A stretch of 64,000 nucleotides of DNA from CAWDXG01 sp963822115 (GTDB lineage Bacteria > Myxococcota_A > Polyangia > Polyangiales > Polyangiaceae): the NCBI GenBank assembly GCA_963822115.1, contig CAWGGM010000004.1, positions 1-64,000 of the forward strand, read 5' to 3'. Numbering within the stretch: the first letter of the stretch is position 1; every line of letters starts with the position of its first letter. This document shows positions 1 to 7,735 of the stretch, in pieces. The notes under the pieces are model-generated. The model saw only the letters and a program-made list of their open reading frames with translations, did not search any database and was not told where the DNA came from. Both the position numbers and the translations under genes were made by a program.

Positions 1-78
1 AGCCTGAGCCGCGCCGCCGAGATCCTACGGCTCAGCACGCGCGACATGCGCGCCATCGCCGCCGGCTGGACAGACTGA
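1..78 (+). CDS. Antitoxin C-terminal fragment (helix-turn-helix-like), 5' end outside window
   Basis: Only the last 25 codons are present, reading SLSRAAEILRLSTRDMRAIA and ending at TGA 76-78. The SRAAEIL...S...MR pattern resembles the short helical DNA-binding segment seen in antitoxins paired with PIN-domain toxins. The next gene, a PIN protein, begins 12 bases downstream on the same strand, which is the usual antitoxin-toxin order. The assignment rests on that context plus the short motif; the family cannot be named from 25 residues. Confidence 0.5.
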   Translation, partial: SLSRAAEILRLSTRDMRAIAAGWTD

Positions 79-90
79 AGATGGGGGCGC

Positions 91-579
91 GTGCGGATTC
101 TTCTCTTCGACGCAAACGTACTGATCGACCTGTATGACGCCGACAGCTCGATCTTCCGCGTGATCTCGAGCTCGGTCGGCCCGGTGCACGTCGTGCTGCC
201 CGTGTTCGAGGAAGTCGGTCAGATCGACGAGGCCGAGGCCGAGGCGCTCGGCCTCACACTCGTAGAACCAGACCTGGGCCACTTCGCCGCCGCCGCGGAG
301 CTATCGCGCCGCCTATCGGAAGAAGATCGGATCTGCCTGGTGATCGCGCGCGACGCAGGCTGGACCTGCGTCACGAACGACCGCGCGCTCCGCCGCGAAT
401 GCGACGCGGCCAGGGTCGAGGTCATCTGGGGCCTCGAACTGCTCGCCCTCACCGTCGAGGCGGGAGGGCTGCCGGCGTCGCGCGCCGCCGAACTCGCGCG
501 CGCCATCGCCGAGAACAATCCGACGCACATCACCGCGGCGGTGCTGGAGCGGTTTCTCCGGCGGATTGGGGAGGGATGA
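91..579 (+). CDS. PIN-domain ribonuclease toxin (VapC-like)
   Basis: This 162-residue protein fits the PIN fold, a Mg2+-dependent single-strand RNase. The acidic residues expected at the active site are visible: D7 in FDANVLIDLY, E40/E41, D79 in SEEDRICL and D97 in TNDRAL. The start is GTG at 91, because the ATG at 81 is in another frame. It follows an antitoxin-like fragment by 12 bases, so the pair is probably a type II toxin-antitoxin operon in which the antitoxin masks the RNase and represses the promoter. PIN proteins outside toxin-antitoxin pairs also exist, but the upstream partner makes the toxin reading the best one. Confidence 0.8.
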   Translation: MRILLFDANVLIDLYDADSSIFRVISSSVGPVHVVLPVFEEVGQIDEAEAEALGLTLVEPDLGHFAAAAELSRRLSEEDRICLVIARDAGWTCVTNDRALRRECDAARVEVIWGLELLALTVEAGGLPASRAAELARAIAENNPTHITAAVLERFLRRIGEG

Positions 580-642
580 TGGCGCTGCACGCGGGGCGCG
601 TGACGCCCTCGCCACCAGCTGTGCACCCGATCCGCCGCCCCC

Positions 643-910
643 TCACCCCGTCGCGATCTGCACCCACAACGGCAAATGGTCGCTCATCTCGTACGTGAAC
701 TCCCGCTTCCCGAGTCCTTCCCCCGGAAACAGCTTCGCGATCCCGCCGGTGTAGAAGTCGATCGTGCCGCCGAGGCCGGTGAAGTGGCGGGCTTCCGCGG
801 GCAGATGCAGGATCTGGTCGTAGCGTTTGTTCCGCTCGAGGTTCGAGCCGTGCTCGCCGAGTAGCGCCTTGGGCATGCGCAGGCCGCGCGCGGTGATGGC
901 CTGGTACGAC
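643..910 (-). pseudogene. C-terminal fragment of an EEP-family (DNase I-like) gene
   Basis: Read on the minus strand, this matches the C-terminal third of the EEP gene at 3500-4473: shared segments are ARGLRMP, GEHGSNL, NKRYDQILHLP, GLGG..DFY, KREFTYE and SDHLPLW. SDHLPLW is the family's conserved SDH tail. The similarity stops at about 910, where the intact relative would continue into the GDFN motif. A matching N-terminal fragment lies on the same strand at 1698-1805. The two pieces look like remains of one gene with the middle lost or replaced. Confidence 0.75.
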
Positions 911-1151
911 GTAGGCGAGAGCAAACGTCGGCACGCATCACCCCACGCCGCTTGCCCGTGACCGGCGACTCTACAGGTGCAGAGGAGCGAACTGGGCTAT
1001 TCTTGCCCTTGATAGAGAGAGCGATGCGATTCGACGAGAAAGCGCGGGAGAACCTGGATTCGAAGAAGCCTCCGAGGCGCTGGACCTAGCCGGACGGTTC
1101 CTCGAGCTTCTGGGCGAGGAAGGTGGCGAATGAACCGCGTCCCGCCAAGAC

Positions 1152-1415
1152 TTGCTGGTGCGCGTTCGCGAATCGATGGAAGGTCGGCCCGTGCGGTGGG
1201 CGGGCCCCCCGGACCTGGTGGGCGACTACGACGGACGCGAACGCACGCTGGAAGTATTCAACGCCGATGGCAAGGACCAGCGCAGGCTGCTGCGTCAGCT
1301 CCGACCAGTCCGGCCCGAGCTCGAGGATGCCGCGGGTGGCCCGGTAATCGTGATCTTCCACACCGTTGCCGAATCCGCCCGCCTGCACGCCGCCTTCGTA
1401 CAAGCAGCTCTGTGA
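1152..1415 (+). CDS. Hypothetical protein, possibly the 3' part of a broken gene
   Basis: An 87-codon reading frame (TTG start) has coding-like composition, with segments such as DLVGDYDGRERTL and GGPVIVIFHTVAESARLH. The same frame upstream, from about 1000 to the TGA at 1131-1133, also looks coding (EEASEALDLAGRFLELLGEE). The pair could therefore be one gene split by an in-frame stop, or two overlapping remnants. No family is recognised. It sits inside the gap between the two EEP fragments on the other strand. The protein may not be made. Confidence 0.35.
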   Translation: MLVRVRESMEGRPVRWAGPPDLVGDYDGRERTLEVFNADGKDQRRLLRQLRPVRPELEDAAGGPVIVIFHTVAESARLHAAFVQAAL

Positions 1416-1495
1416 TCTCGCCGGCGTCACACGCGCGCGGCGTCAACGTGTACAGGTACGCGCACGGTGCCCCCGCAGTCGGAGCGGCGGTAGCG

Positions 1496-1675
1496 CTAGT
1501 CGGTCGTCTGCGGGTCCGGCGCCTCGCGCTCCCACACGAATGCGAACTGGTTCCCCGTGTTCGTCTGGAAGACGGAGTGGAGTTTCCATCCCGAACCGCC
1601 CGGCGGCGTCACCGGGAGCCCTTCTCCCGTGCTGTCCTTGTTGACCTGCTTGGTTACGACGTACTCGGTTGCCAT
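1496..1675 (-). CDS. Small hypothetical protein (DUF4177-like pattern)
   Basis: A 59-residue protein starting at ATG 1675 (MATEYVVTKQVN) and ending at TAG. The layout of a short YVV strand, then GWKLHSVF, then FAFVWERE resembles the beta-alpha-beta pattern of small DUF4177-type proteins, where GW.L..V and a final F..ER are typical. Function is unknown. It lies 22 bases downstream of the N-terminal EEP fragment on the same strand, inside what was probably an EEP gene. The similarity is a visual pattern match only. Confidence 0.5.
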   Translation of the reverse strand: MATEYVVTKQVNKDSTGEGLPVTPPGGSGWKLHSVFQTNTGNQFAFVWEREAPDPQTTD

Positions 1676-1697
1676 GGCTTGGAGCATACCGTCGGAT

Positions 1698-1805
1698 TCA
1701 CGCGTGAGGGTTCTCGCGCAGCTCCACCACGCTCACCAGATCGAACTGTCCGATGATCTCGGCGATGTAGCGCAGCGCCGCGCGCTTTCTCCGCCGCCGC
1801 GCCGC
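1698..1805 (-). pseudogene. N-terminal fragment of an EEP-family gene
   Basis: A 35-codon minus-strand frame bounded by stops at both ends reads RRRRKRAALRYIAEIIGQFD followed by VVELREN. The intact-length relative at 3500 has RRRRKRASLHYIAEILGQFD and IVELRED at the same place, including the catalytic-region acidic VEL.E motif. Together with 643-910 this marks a disrupted paralogue that once ran from about 1.9 kb down to 643. The fragment has no start codon of its own. Confidence 0.75.
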
Positions 1806-1809
1806 TCAC

Positions 1810-2700
1810 TGCGCGGCTGCTGCTCCCTTGGTGGTGGGCGCGGGGCTTGGTGGCGCCGTTGGTGGGGTTTTCGGGCGTGGTGGCGGGCACGCTGCCATCG
1901 AGCGCGGCCGGCGCCCGGAATGTCGAACATCCTCCATCCCTCCCCGCCCCACCCCGCGCCCATTTCGGCTCCAACGCCGCCCCTTTCGCCTCGCGTCACG
2001 CCCATTTCGCCTCCGCGCATCGCGTCCCGGGCGCGGTCGATGCCGCCCCTTCGCTCGCGCGACGCCCGTTCCGCCGCGAAATCACGCCTCCCCGGCACCG
2101 ATTCGTCGGTCCCCGCGGTGATCGACGATTCTTTGCCGGGGACGACGAACTTTTTGTTCGGGACGTCGGGATTTTTTCCCGGGACGTCGACTCGCGCGCG
2201 CGGGACGTCGCTCTGCGCGGCGGTGCGAAGGAGGTGCGCGGCGGGGAGATCGTGTTCTGCGCTGCGCGCGCGGCGCGGCGCGGCGGGGAGCGAGATCGAG
2301 GGAGCACATTTTCCGGTCGCGGGAGCCGCCTGCGGCATCGCCGGAGCCGACTTCCGTGTGGCGCGCGCCCCGCGCGGGCTCGGCGGAGCGGGCAACGCGG
2401 TCGCGGTTGCGCCGCCGCGCGTCGCGCGAGCAGCGCACGGCATCGCGCGAGCTGCTGCGCAGCACATCGCCGCGCATCGCGCGCCGACTTGACGTGACTC
2501 AACCCCCTGACGCCGCGACGCGTCAGCGAGTGGAACTCTGCCGACGGCCTGGATTGGCATCCATGGATTCCACGTTGTCCATGTTCAGCGTTGCACGACC
2601 CGGGCGATGGAGTGATAGTCGCCGGCCTTGGGGAACGCGGGGGCGTGGGGCACCCGCGTGAGCGCCGCATTGGCGCATCTCATCACACGGGAGGAAGAAT
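1810..2700. other. Gene-free GC-rich stretch with short repeats
   Basis: No convincing gene was found between the EEP fragment and the gene at 2702; long open frames here exist on both strands only because stop codons are rare in this composition. Visible structure: a 21-bp-period repeat around 2135-2212 and a hairpin at 2507-2526 (CTGACGC, 6-base loop, GCGTCAG). The start of the next gene is preceded by a good ribosome binding site (GGGAGGAAG). Confidence 0.5.
2135..2212 (-). repeat. Degenerate 21-bp tandem repeat (GGGACGTCG units)
   Basis: GGGACGTCG occurs at 2160-2168, 2181-2189 and 2202-2210, exactly 21 bases apart, with a weaker fourth unit at about 2138. On the minus strand the units read as seven-residue blocks (VPRARVD, VPGKNPD, VPNKKFV, VPGKESS). 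The surrounding open frame is not otherwise gene-like, so this may be a decayed repeat protein or a non-coding tandem array. Confidence 0.55.
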
Positions 2701-2701
2701 C

Positions 2702-3421
2702 ATGAGCAGGCTCACCCTTGGTCAGAAGGCGCAACGCGTCCTGGAACTGTTGTTCGGCATGCGCAACGCACGCATCGCTTCGCTACTCGCAGCCCACGGC
2801 TTCACCGAGAAGGATCTCGACAAGGGCTGGACGTTGCTCAAGGCCCTGACCGAAAACCGTCTGGCCAACGTGCCACCGCCTCCGGCGGATCCCAGCATCC
2901 TGCTGCGCGTGGACCAGTGGGAAAACATGTGGTTCCCGATCGCCGAGGCGTCGCTGCAATACAGCTATCCCGAGGCCTACGACTACCTGTTCAACAACCT
3001 GCACCAGACCGACGGCGTCGATGTGCTGGTCAGCGTCGGCACCTTCATCGATCGCTTCAACCAGCTCGCGTCGCAGAAGAACGTGAAAGACGCCGCGGCC
3101 GCGCACAAGCGCCTGGTCGAGCGCGGCCTGAACAAGGCCACCGTCGACGAAGCCGAGCAGCTCTTGAAGGCCGCCGGGACGATCTCCAAACAGGTACCGC
3201 CGCCCGCTATCGATCCCAAGCAGCAGCAGGCCGCGGAGGACGCGCTGTGGCACTGGTACCTCGAGTGGTCCGGCATCGCGCGCGTGGTGATCAAGGATCG
3301 CCGGCTGCTCCACCAGCTGGGCTTCCTGCACGCGGACAGCAGCAGCTCCAGCGCGGAAGAGACCAGCGCGCAGCAAGCTGCCGCCGCGCCCGCTCCGACC
3401 AACGGCGCAGCCGCGCACTGA
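2702..3421 (+). CDS. Conserved hypothetical protein
   Basis: A 239-residue soluble, mostly helical protein (MSRLTLGQKAQRVLELLFGM...). The start is supported by GGGAGGAAG just upstream. The body contains EKDLDKGWTLLKAL and a Trp-rich centre (WENMWFPIAEASL, WHWYLEWSGIARVVI); the last 35 residues are a Ser/Ala/Pro-rich disordered tail. There is no signal peptide or membrane segment. I do not recognise the family. It is a single-gene unit closed by a strong terminator at 3442-3486. Confidence 0.75.
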   Translation: MSRLTLGQKAQRVLELLFGMRNARIASLLAAHGFTEKDLDKGWTLLKALTENRLANVPPPPADPSILLRVDQWENMWFPIAEASLQYSYPEAYDYLFNNLHQTDGVDVLVSVGTFIDRFNQLASQKNVKDAAAAHKRLVERGLNKATVDEAEQLLKAAGTISKQVPPPAIDPKQQQAAEDALWHWYLEWSGIARVVIKDRRLLHQLGFLHADSSSSSAEETSAQQAAAAPAPTNGAAAH

Positions 3422-3441
3422 GCGTCAGCACAGGGTAGCGC

Positions 3442-3486
3442 CCATCGCCCGCCCCGGCTCTCCGCGGGCGGGCGATGGCGTTTTGT
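3442..3486 (+). terminator. Rho-independent terminator
   Basis: A 13-bp perfect stem, CCATCGCCCGCCC at 3442-3454 and GGGCGGGCGATGG at 3466-3478, with an 11-base loop, is followed by CGTTTTGT. It lies 20 bases after the stop of the 2702 gene and just before the RBS of the EEP gene. Confidence 0.8.
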
Positions 3487-3499
3487 ACGGGAGGGAAAC

Positions 3500-4473
3500 A
3501 TGCACCACGGCCGCCTCAGCCAGCCCACCGCCCAGGGCCTGTCGGTCCTGCGCCAGCGCCTCGCCCGCGCCAACGTGCCGTCGTCCTGCCTCGACGAGAC
3601 GCTCACCATCGCCACGTGGAACATCCGCGAGTTCGGCCGCCGGCGCCGAAAGCGCGCCTCGCTGCACTACATCGCCGAGATCCTCGGCCAGTTCGACGTG
3701 TGCTGCATCGTCGAGCTGCGCGAGGACACGCGCCAGCTCGACACGGTGCTCGGCTACCTCGGCCCCTACTGGCGCGTCGTCTACAGCGACTTCACCCCCG
3801 ACCGCGCCGGCAACCACGAGCGCCTCGCCTTCGTCTTCGACCGCCGCGCCGCCGTCTTCACCGGCCTCGCCTCGAACGTGCAGGCGCCCCGGGCGAAGGC
3901 GGCGGCGGCGAGTACGTCGCCGACGCCCGACTGGTGGCGCCCGCCCTACCTCGCCTCCTTCCGCGCCGGCAGCTTCGACTTCGTGCTGGTCGCCGCCCAC
4001 ATCCGCTGGGGCGGCGACGGCCACGCCGGCGAGGCCGCGCGCCTACCCGAGATCCAGCTGCTCGCCGACTGGGTCTCGCGGCGCGTGCACGCAGCGGCGC
4101 ATTCGGACCACGACCTCGTGCGTGGTCGGCGACTTCAACATCCCCTCGCTCGATAGTGAGCTGTATTCGACCGCTGCGCGCGCGGGGGCTGCGCATGCCC
4201 GCGGCGCTGGCCGGCGAGCACGGCTCCAACCTCGACGAGAACAAACGCTACGACCAGATCCTCCACCTCCCCCGCTTCACGCATTCCTTCTCCGGCCTCG
4301 GCGGCGTGGTCGACTTCTACGCCGGCGATCACCAGGCGCTGTTTCCGCGCTGCAGGATGACGAAGCGGGAGTTCACGTACGAGCTGAGCGACCATTTGCC
4401 GTTGTGGGCGCAGGTCAGGACGGACGTGGAGAGCGAGCGGGTGGATGTGGGCGTCGGGGTGGCGGCGGAGTAG
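3500..4473 (+). pseudogene. EEP-family (endonuclease/exonuclease/phosphatase) gene with two frameshifts
   Basis: The family hydrolyses phosphodiesters (DNase I-like fold, metal dependent). Motifs appear in order but in three frames: TIATWNIREFG and VELRED, then AHIRWGG in the first frame to about 4115; GDFNIPSLDSELY in a second frame (about 4120-4165); and ARGLRMPAAL through SDHLPLWAQ in a third frame to the TAG at 4473. The start is ATG 3500 after GGGAGG. A single uninterrupted protein would be about 324 residues, normal for this group. Either it is a recent pseudogene or the assembly carries two small indels. A second, fragmented copy lies at 643-1805. Confidence 0.75.
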
Positions 4474-4511
4474 GCGCACCCTGACGCGGCTCACTCGACG
4501 CGAGGAACGCC

Positions 4512-5738
4512 TCAACCAGCGGATGCGTCGAACACGGTCGGCGCCGTGGTCCAGCTCACTGGGACAGAAGACGTGGCACTCTGCCCGAACTGATCCCTAC
4601 AGACGACGCTGACCGACGGCCCTGCGGCAAGTCCCACGCTCTTCGCGAGAGCATCGGTCAAGCCAGGGACGAAGGAGATCGCGAAGCTCTGAGAGACGTT
4701 GTCCACTTCGAATGACGCGAAGCAGGGCCCCCGCTGCCCCGCGTCGGCTGCGCTGCACGCGGAAGTATCCGTGACCTTTCCGCTATCGAGAACCCCAACC
4801 TGCACCCCAGCCGGCATGCCAAACGTGCAAGTCTGCTTGAACCGTAGCGGGTTCGCCACAGCAACGGCGACCAAACCGCCGTTGGCCAGTTCCTTGCCGC
4901 CAACGGAGACGATCGCTGGACCCTGCGTGGCGACACGAACTGTGGCGAGGGGCGGCGTGAACCCCGCAACGCGAGCCGAAACGATGTCGGCACCGTTCGA
5001 CGACTTCGGCGCGGCCTCCAGAAGCGCCGATGCGACTCCAGCGCAATCGGACCTTGTCTTCCCGCACGCGTTGTGACACGCGACAAGCTCCGCCGTGCTG
5101 AGGCTCCTGATCACGGAGTCTCCTTGCGCTGACACGACGCCGCCACTGCTGGTCCAAGTGACACGCCGGCCGAGCAACTCCGCGGCGGTGTACACGGTAA
5201 GCGCCGATGTCGTCCCTCCCGATGCCGGCACCTGGCACTCCACGTGCGTCGGGTCGTTGTTTTGCCCGCAACTCACGTCGGTGCAGACCTGAGGGGACGG
5301 TGGTGCTGGCAGCGCGACGCATGTGGATCCCTCCTTGGTAACGTCCTGCTTGCCGAAATCGGCGACGACAACCGCACGCGCCGTCAAGGTGTGGCCACCG
5401 GCGCCGCCGGCGGTCGTGCAGGAGGGCGCAGCCTGGAACGCGAAGAGAGGCGCGCTGGCTGACCAGGTGGCAAAGCCGGGCGCCGCCGAACTCGCAGGTG
5501 CACCCAGCACGGACACGGACTGGACGCCACAAGGCGCGTCGGAGACTGTGCCCGTGACCGCAACCAACCCCGTCCCTCCGTCCGCCTGCGCAGCGTACGG
5601 GGCCGCGGCCGGATCGATCGCGACCTGCACTTTGTCCGTACAAGTCCCGGCATGCGGCTCACCCAGGTCGGCGCATGCGGCAAAGCCGATAGCGAGGGCC
5701 GGAATCAGCAACATCAGGTTGGGCGGAGCGATATTCAT
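4512..5738 (-). CDS. Putative surface lipoprotein
   Basis: A 408-residue protein with a lipoprotein signal: MNIAPPNLMLLIPALAIGF then lipobox AAC at about residue 21. The start at 5738 has GGAGGTCGACC before it. The mature part contains Ig-like, Ser/Thr-rich strands and many cysteines, and ends VSWTTAPTVFDASAG. No catalytic motif is seen. It starts 12 bases after the stop of the outer-membrane-like gene 5750-6982, so the two are almost certainly co-transcribed. It likely sits on the cell surface or periplasmic face and may act with its upstream partner. Confidence 0.75.
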   Translation of the reverse strand: MNIAPPNLMLLIPALAIGFAACADLGEPHAGTCTDKVQVAIDPAAAPYAAQADGGTGLVAVTGTVSDAPCGVQSVSVLGAPASSAAPGFATWSASAPLFAFQAAPSCTTAGGAGGHTLTARAVVVADFGKQDVTKEGSTCVALPAPPSPQVCTDVSCGQNNDPTHVECQVPASGGTTSALTVYTAAELLGRRVTWTSSGGVVSAQGDSVIRSLSTAELVACHNACGKTRSDCAGVASALLEAAPKSSNGADIVSARVAGFTPPLATVRVATQGPAIVSVGGKELANGGLVAVAVANPLRFKQTCTFGMPAGVQVGVLDSGKVTDTSACSAADAGQRGPCFASFEVDNVSQSFAISFVPGLTDALAKSVGLAAGPSVSVVCRDQFGQSATSSVPVSWTTAPTVFDASAG

Positions 5739-5749
5739 CGGTCGACCTC

Positions 5750-6982
5750 CTACAGCCCCGAAGCGGCGATCGGCAGTGCGTTTGCCGTATAGCCCAAGGT
5801 GAGCCCAAGAGCGGGAACGAACTGTGTCGTGGTGATGGACGTGGACGACCCGACGTAGTCGCCTACCTTCAAGCCGTGGGCGAGCACTATCGCCCTGCGC
5901 ACCCCTACGACAGGTGTGAACGTGAACCCTCCGATGGCAAACTCCCAACCTAGATAGGCCGAGGTCAGGGCCTGGACCTTCCCGCCCCCGGGCGAGACCT
6001 TGAGCAAGCCAAGGCCGGCGAACAGCCCCATGTGGAACTTGCCGAGCTCGGTCAATCGCTGCTTGCTGAGGAACTGGGTGTATCCCGCGATCAATTCGAG
6101 ATCGACCGGGCTCCAGCCGTCACGATAGACGAGTCCGTCGCGCACACTGTACGAGGCGGTACCGCCTGCAATGTTGCCGCTGCTATCCCGATCTGCAAAC
6201 GGCGTGATGAACCCAACTCCAACGCGGATTGCCCCCGCGTACTCCTGCTCCACGAGAATTTCCAACGTTTGGGTCGTCTGCTTGTCCGCGTTGCCGGCCG
6301 CATCATAGAGTTCGGTCGTCACGGTGAATACGCCCGGCGGTCTGGGCTGGAGAACCAGACGATGGATCCTGCACGAGGGTTTCGCCCCGAACGCCTTCGC
6401 CCCGGGCGGACCGGCTTTTGGCTCGATCTGAGGTCCGATCAGCTTCGCGGTTGCTGATGTCTTGACCTGCACATTGGCCGCCGCGGGCGCGGCCACGTAC
6501 ACCACCAGCGGCGTGTTCGGCCGGAGATAATTTCCTGCCTTGATTGCTGTTCCGCAAGCGCTTGGCGCGTTCAGATACCCCAGACAGTTGCGTACGTCCG
6601 TCGGGAGTGAGTAGCGGTCGCCGTTGAGTTTGTAGGCCGCCTTGCGCATGTCCACGTAGGACACGAGCAAGTATGACCCTTCCGGATCCGCGAGCAGCTG
6701 GGCGTTGTCGGGCGTCTTGCACGTGACCAGCTTCGGAGCCTCTTTCGGACCGGCGCCGGCCTTGACAGCCGGCTTCGCACTGGCGATCGAGATCTTGAGG
6801 TCCCCGGTCAGGTTCACGTCGACGGCGGCGGTCTTCCCGGGCGGGCCCGGGTCGGCGACCGCCGGCCCGGCAGACGCGCAGGCAATTGCCACGACGGACA
6901 GGCAGACGACGCGCAACGGCAACCAGTTCGCTCGCCACAGAACGACGCGACGCGCGACCCCCGGACAACCCGCACTCCCCAT
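5750..6982 (-). CDS. Putative exported outer-membrane beta-barrel protein
   Basis: A 410-residue protein. After a basic N-terminus comes a hydrophobic segment (VVCLSVVAIACASAGPAVA) with a likely signal peptidase site before DPGPPG, so it is exported. The middle is a soluble domain; the last ~180 residues are alternating short strands with glycine and aromatic residues (GVGFITPFADR, AYLGWEFAIGGFTFTPVVGV), consistent with a small outer-membrane barrel. The chosen start is ATG 6982; a GTG inside the hydrophobic lead is possible. It is the first gene of a two-gene operon with the lipoprotein 4512-5738. Function unknown. Confidence 0.65.
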   Translation of the reverse strand: MGSAGCPGVARRVVLWRANWLPLRVVCLSVVAIACASAGPAVADPGPPGKTAAVDVNLTGDLKISIASAKPAVKAGAGPKEAPKLVTCKTPDNAQLLADPEGSYLLVSYVDMRKAAYKLNGDRYSLPTDVRNCLGYLNAPSACGTAIKAGNYLRPNTPLVVYVAAPAAANVQVKTSATAKLIGPQIEPKAGPPGAKAFGAKPSCRIHRLVLQPRPPGVFTVTTELYDAAGNADKQTTQTLEILVEQEYAGAIRVGVGFITPFADRDSSGNIAGGTASYSVRDGLVYRDGWSPVDLELIAGYTQFLSKQRLTELGKFHMGLFAGLGLLKVSPGGGKVQALTSAYLGWEFAIGGFTFTPVVGVRRAIVLAHGLKVGDYVGSSTSITTTQFVPALGLTLGYTANALPIAASGL

Positions 6983-7396
6983 GGGAAGCGAATATCTCAC
7001 GGAAACCGCCCACTCGTCAATTCCGTTCCGCACGTAACTTGCGTTCCCACGCTTTGACGACGACTCGCCACAGAACAACCGACCCTACGGCACCCAACGT
7101 AGCTTGCTTCGGATTCTTACGGGCTCGCATCATGGAACTTGTCACGATCTCGTCGCTTGACGCATCCGGTAGTGCGCGAGACCGGGACGACGCGCGCGAT
7201 ACCATTGCCGACACAGACAACGCGCGCTGTGACCGGACCCGTTCTGTCTCCGCAATTCGCGGCGCGAACAGCAGGACGCAGTTTGCCAAATGGGTGCATC
7301 TCCATTTATTTTGGTTGACATATAAAGTCACATGTTGAACCTAGTCGGCAGTTGATTGGCGCGGCTTCCCAGCAACGACAGGGAAAGGGGTAACGC
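6983..7396. other. 414-base intergenic region between divergent operons
   Basis: No gene found. The left part should hold the promoter for the minus-strand operon ending at 4512. The right part is unusually AT-rich at 7300-7340, with a candidate promoter for the radical SAM operon, and an RBS (AAAGGGG) about 10 bases before 7397. Confidence 0.5.
7315..7343 (+). promoter_or_regulatory. Candidate promoter of the radical SAM operon
   Basis: A consensus -35 TTGACA at 7315-7320 lies inside an AT-rich patch. Seventeen bases downstream is AACCTA (7338-7343), a weak -10. The placement 55 bases before the first gene fits, but the -10 match is poor. Confidence 0.4.
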
Positions 7397-7732
7397 ATGG
7401 CCACCAAGCCATCCAAGCGCATCAAGGTCGCCATTCCCGGCGTCACGACCAAGACCAAGGTCGGAGACCTGACGGTCGGCCAGTTCATCGAGCTCATGGC
7501 CCAGGTGGATCGCCAGCGGGCCACCCGCACGCCTACACCCGCGGAGATGGACAAGACGGTCGCCGAGGTGCACCGCATCATGGAGAACCCCAAGAGTCAG
7601 TTCAACGTGATGCGGCGGGCTATCGTGACGCGGGGAGCGCTGCTCGCGAAGCCGCTGCAGCGTCTCGACGCAGGGCCGTCACCGCACGTGACAGCCAAGG
7701 CCAAGGGCGGCACGGTCAAGCGGAAGCGCTAG
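7397..7732 (+). CDS. Small basic protein, first gene of the radical SAM operon
   Basis: A 111-residue, Lys/Arg-rich soluble protein (MATKPSKRIKVAIPGVTTKT...). Its centre predicts helices (VGQFIELMAQVDRQR, AEMDKTVAEVHRIME) and the tail is basic (KGGTVKRKR). No cysteines and no signal peptide. The RBS AAAGGGG supports the start. It ends 3 bases before the radical SAM gene, so the two are translationally close. It could be a leader-binding partner, a substrate, or a regulator of the maturase; the sequence does not decide. I do not recognise a family. Confidence 0.7.
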   Translation: MATKPSKRIKVAIPGVTTKTKVGDLTVGQFIELMAQVDRQRATRTPTPAEMDKTVAEVHRIMENPKSQFNVMRRAIVTRGALLAKPLQRLDAGPSPHVTAKAKGGTVKRKR

Positions 7733-7735
7733 CGA

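Noticed and set aside
1131..1133. TGA as a selenocysteine codon
   Set aside because: No SECIS-like hairpin or redox family was seen around it; decay is the simpler reading.
7315..7343. Strong sigma-70 promoter for the radical SAM operon
   Set aside because: The -35 is perfect but no good -10 was found at 16-18 bases, so it is reported only as a candidate.
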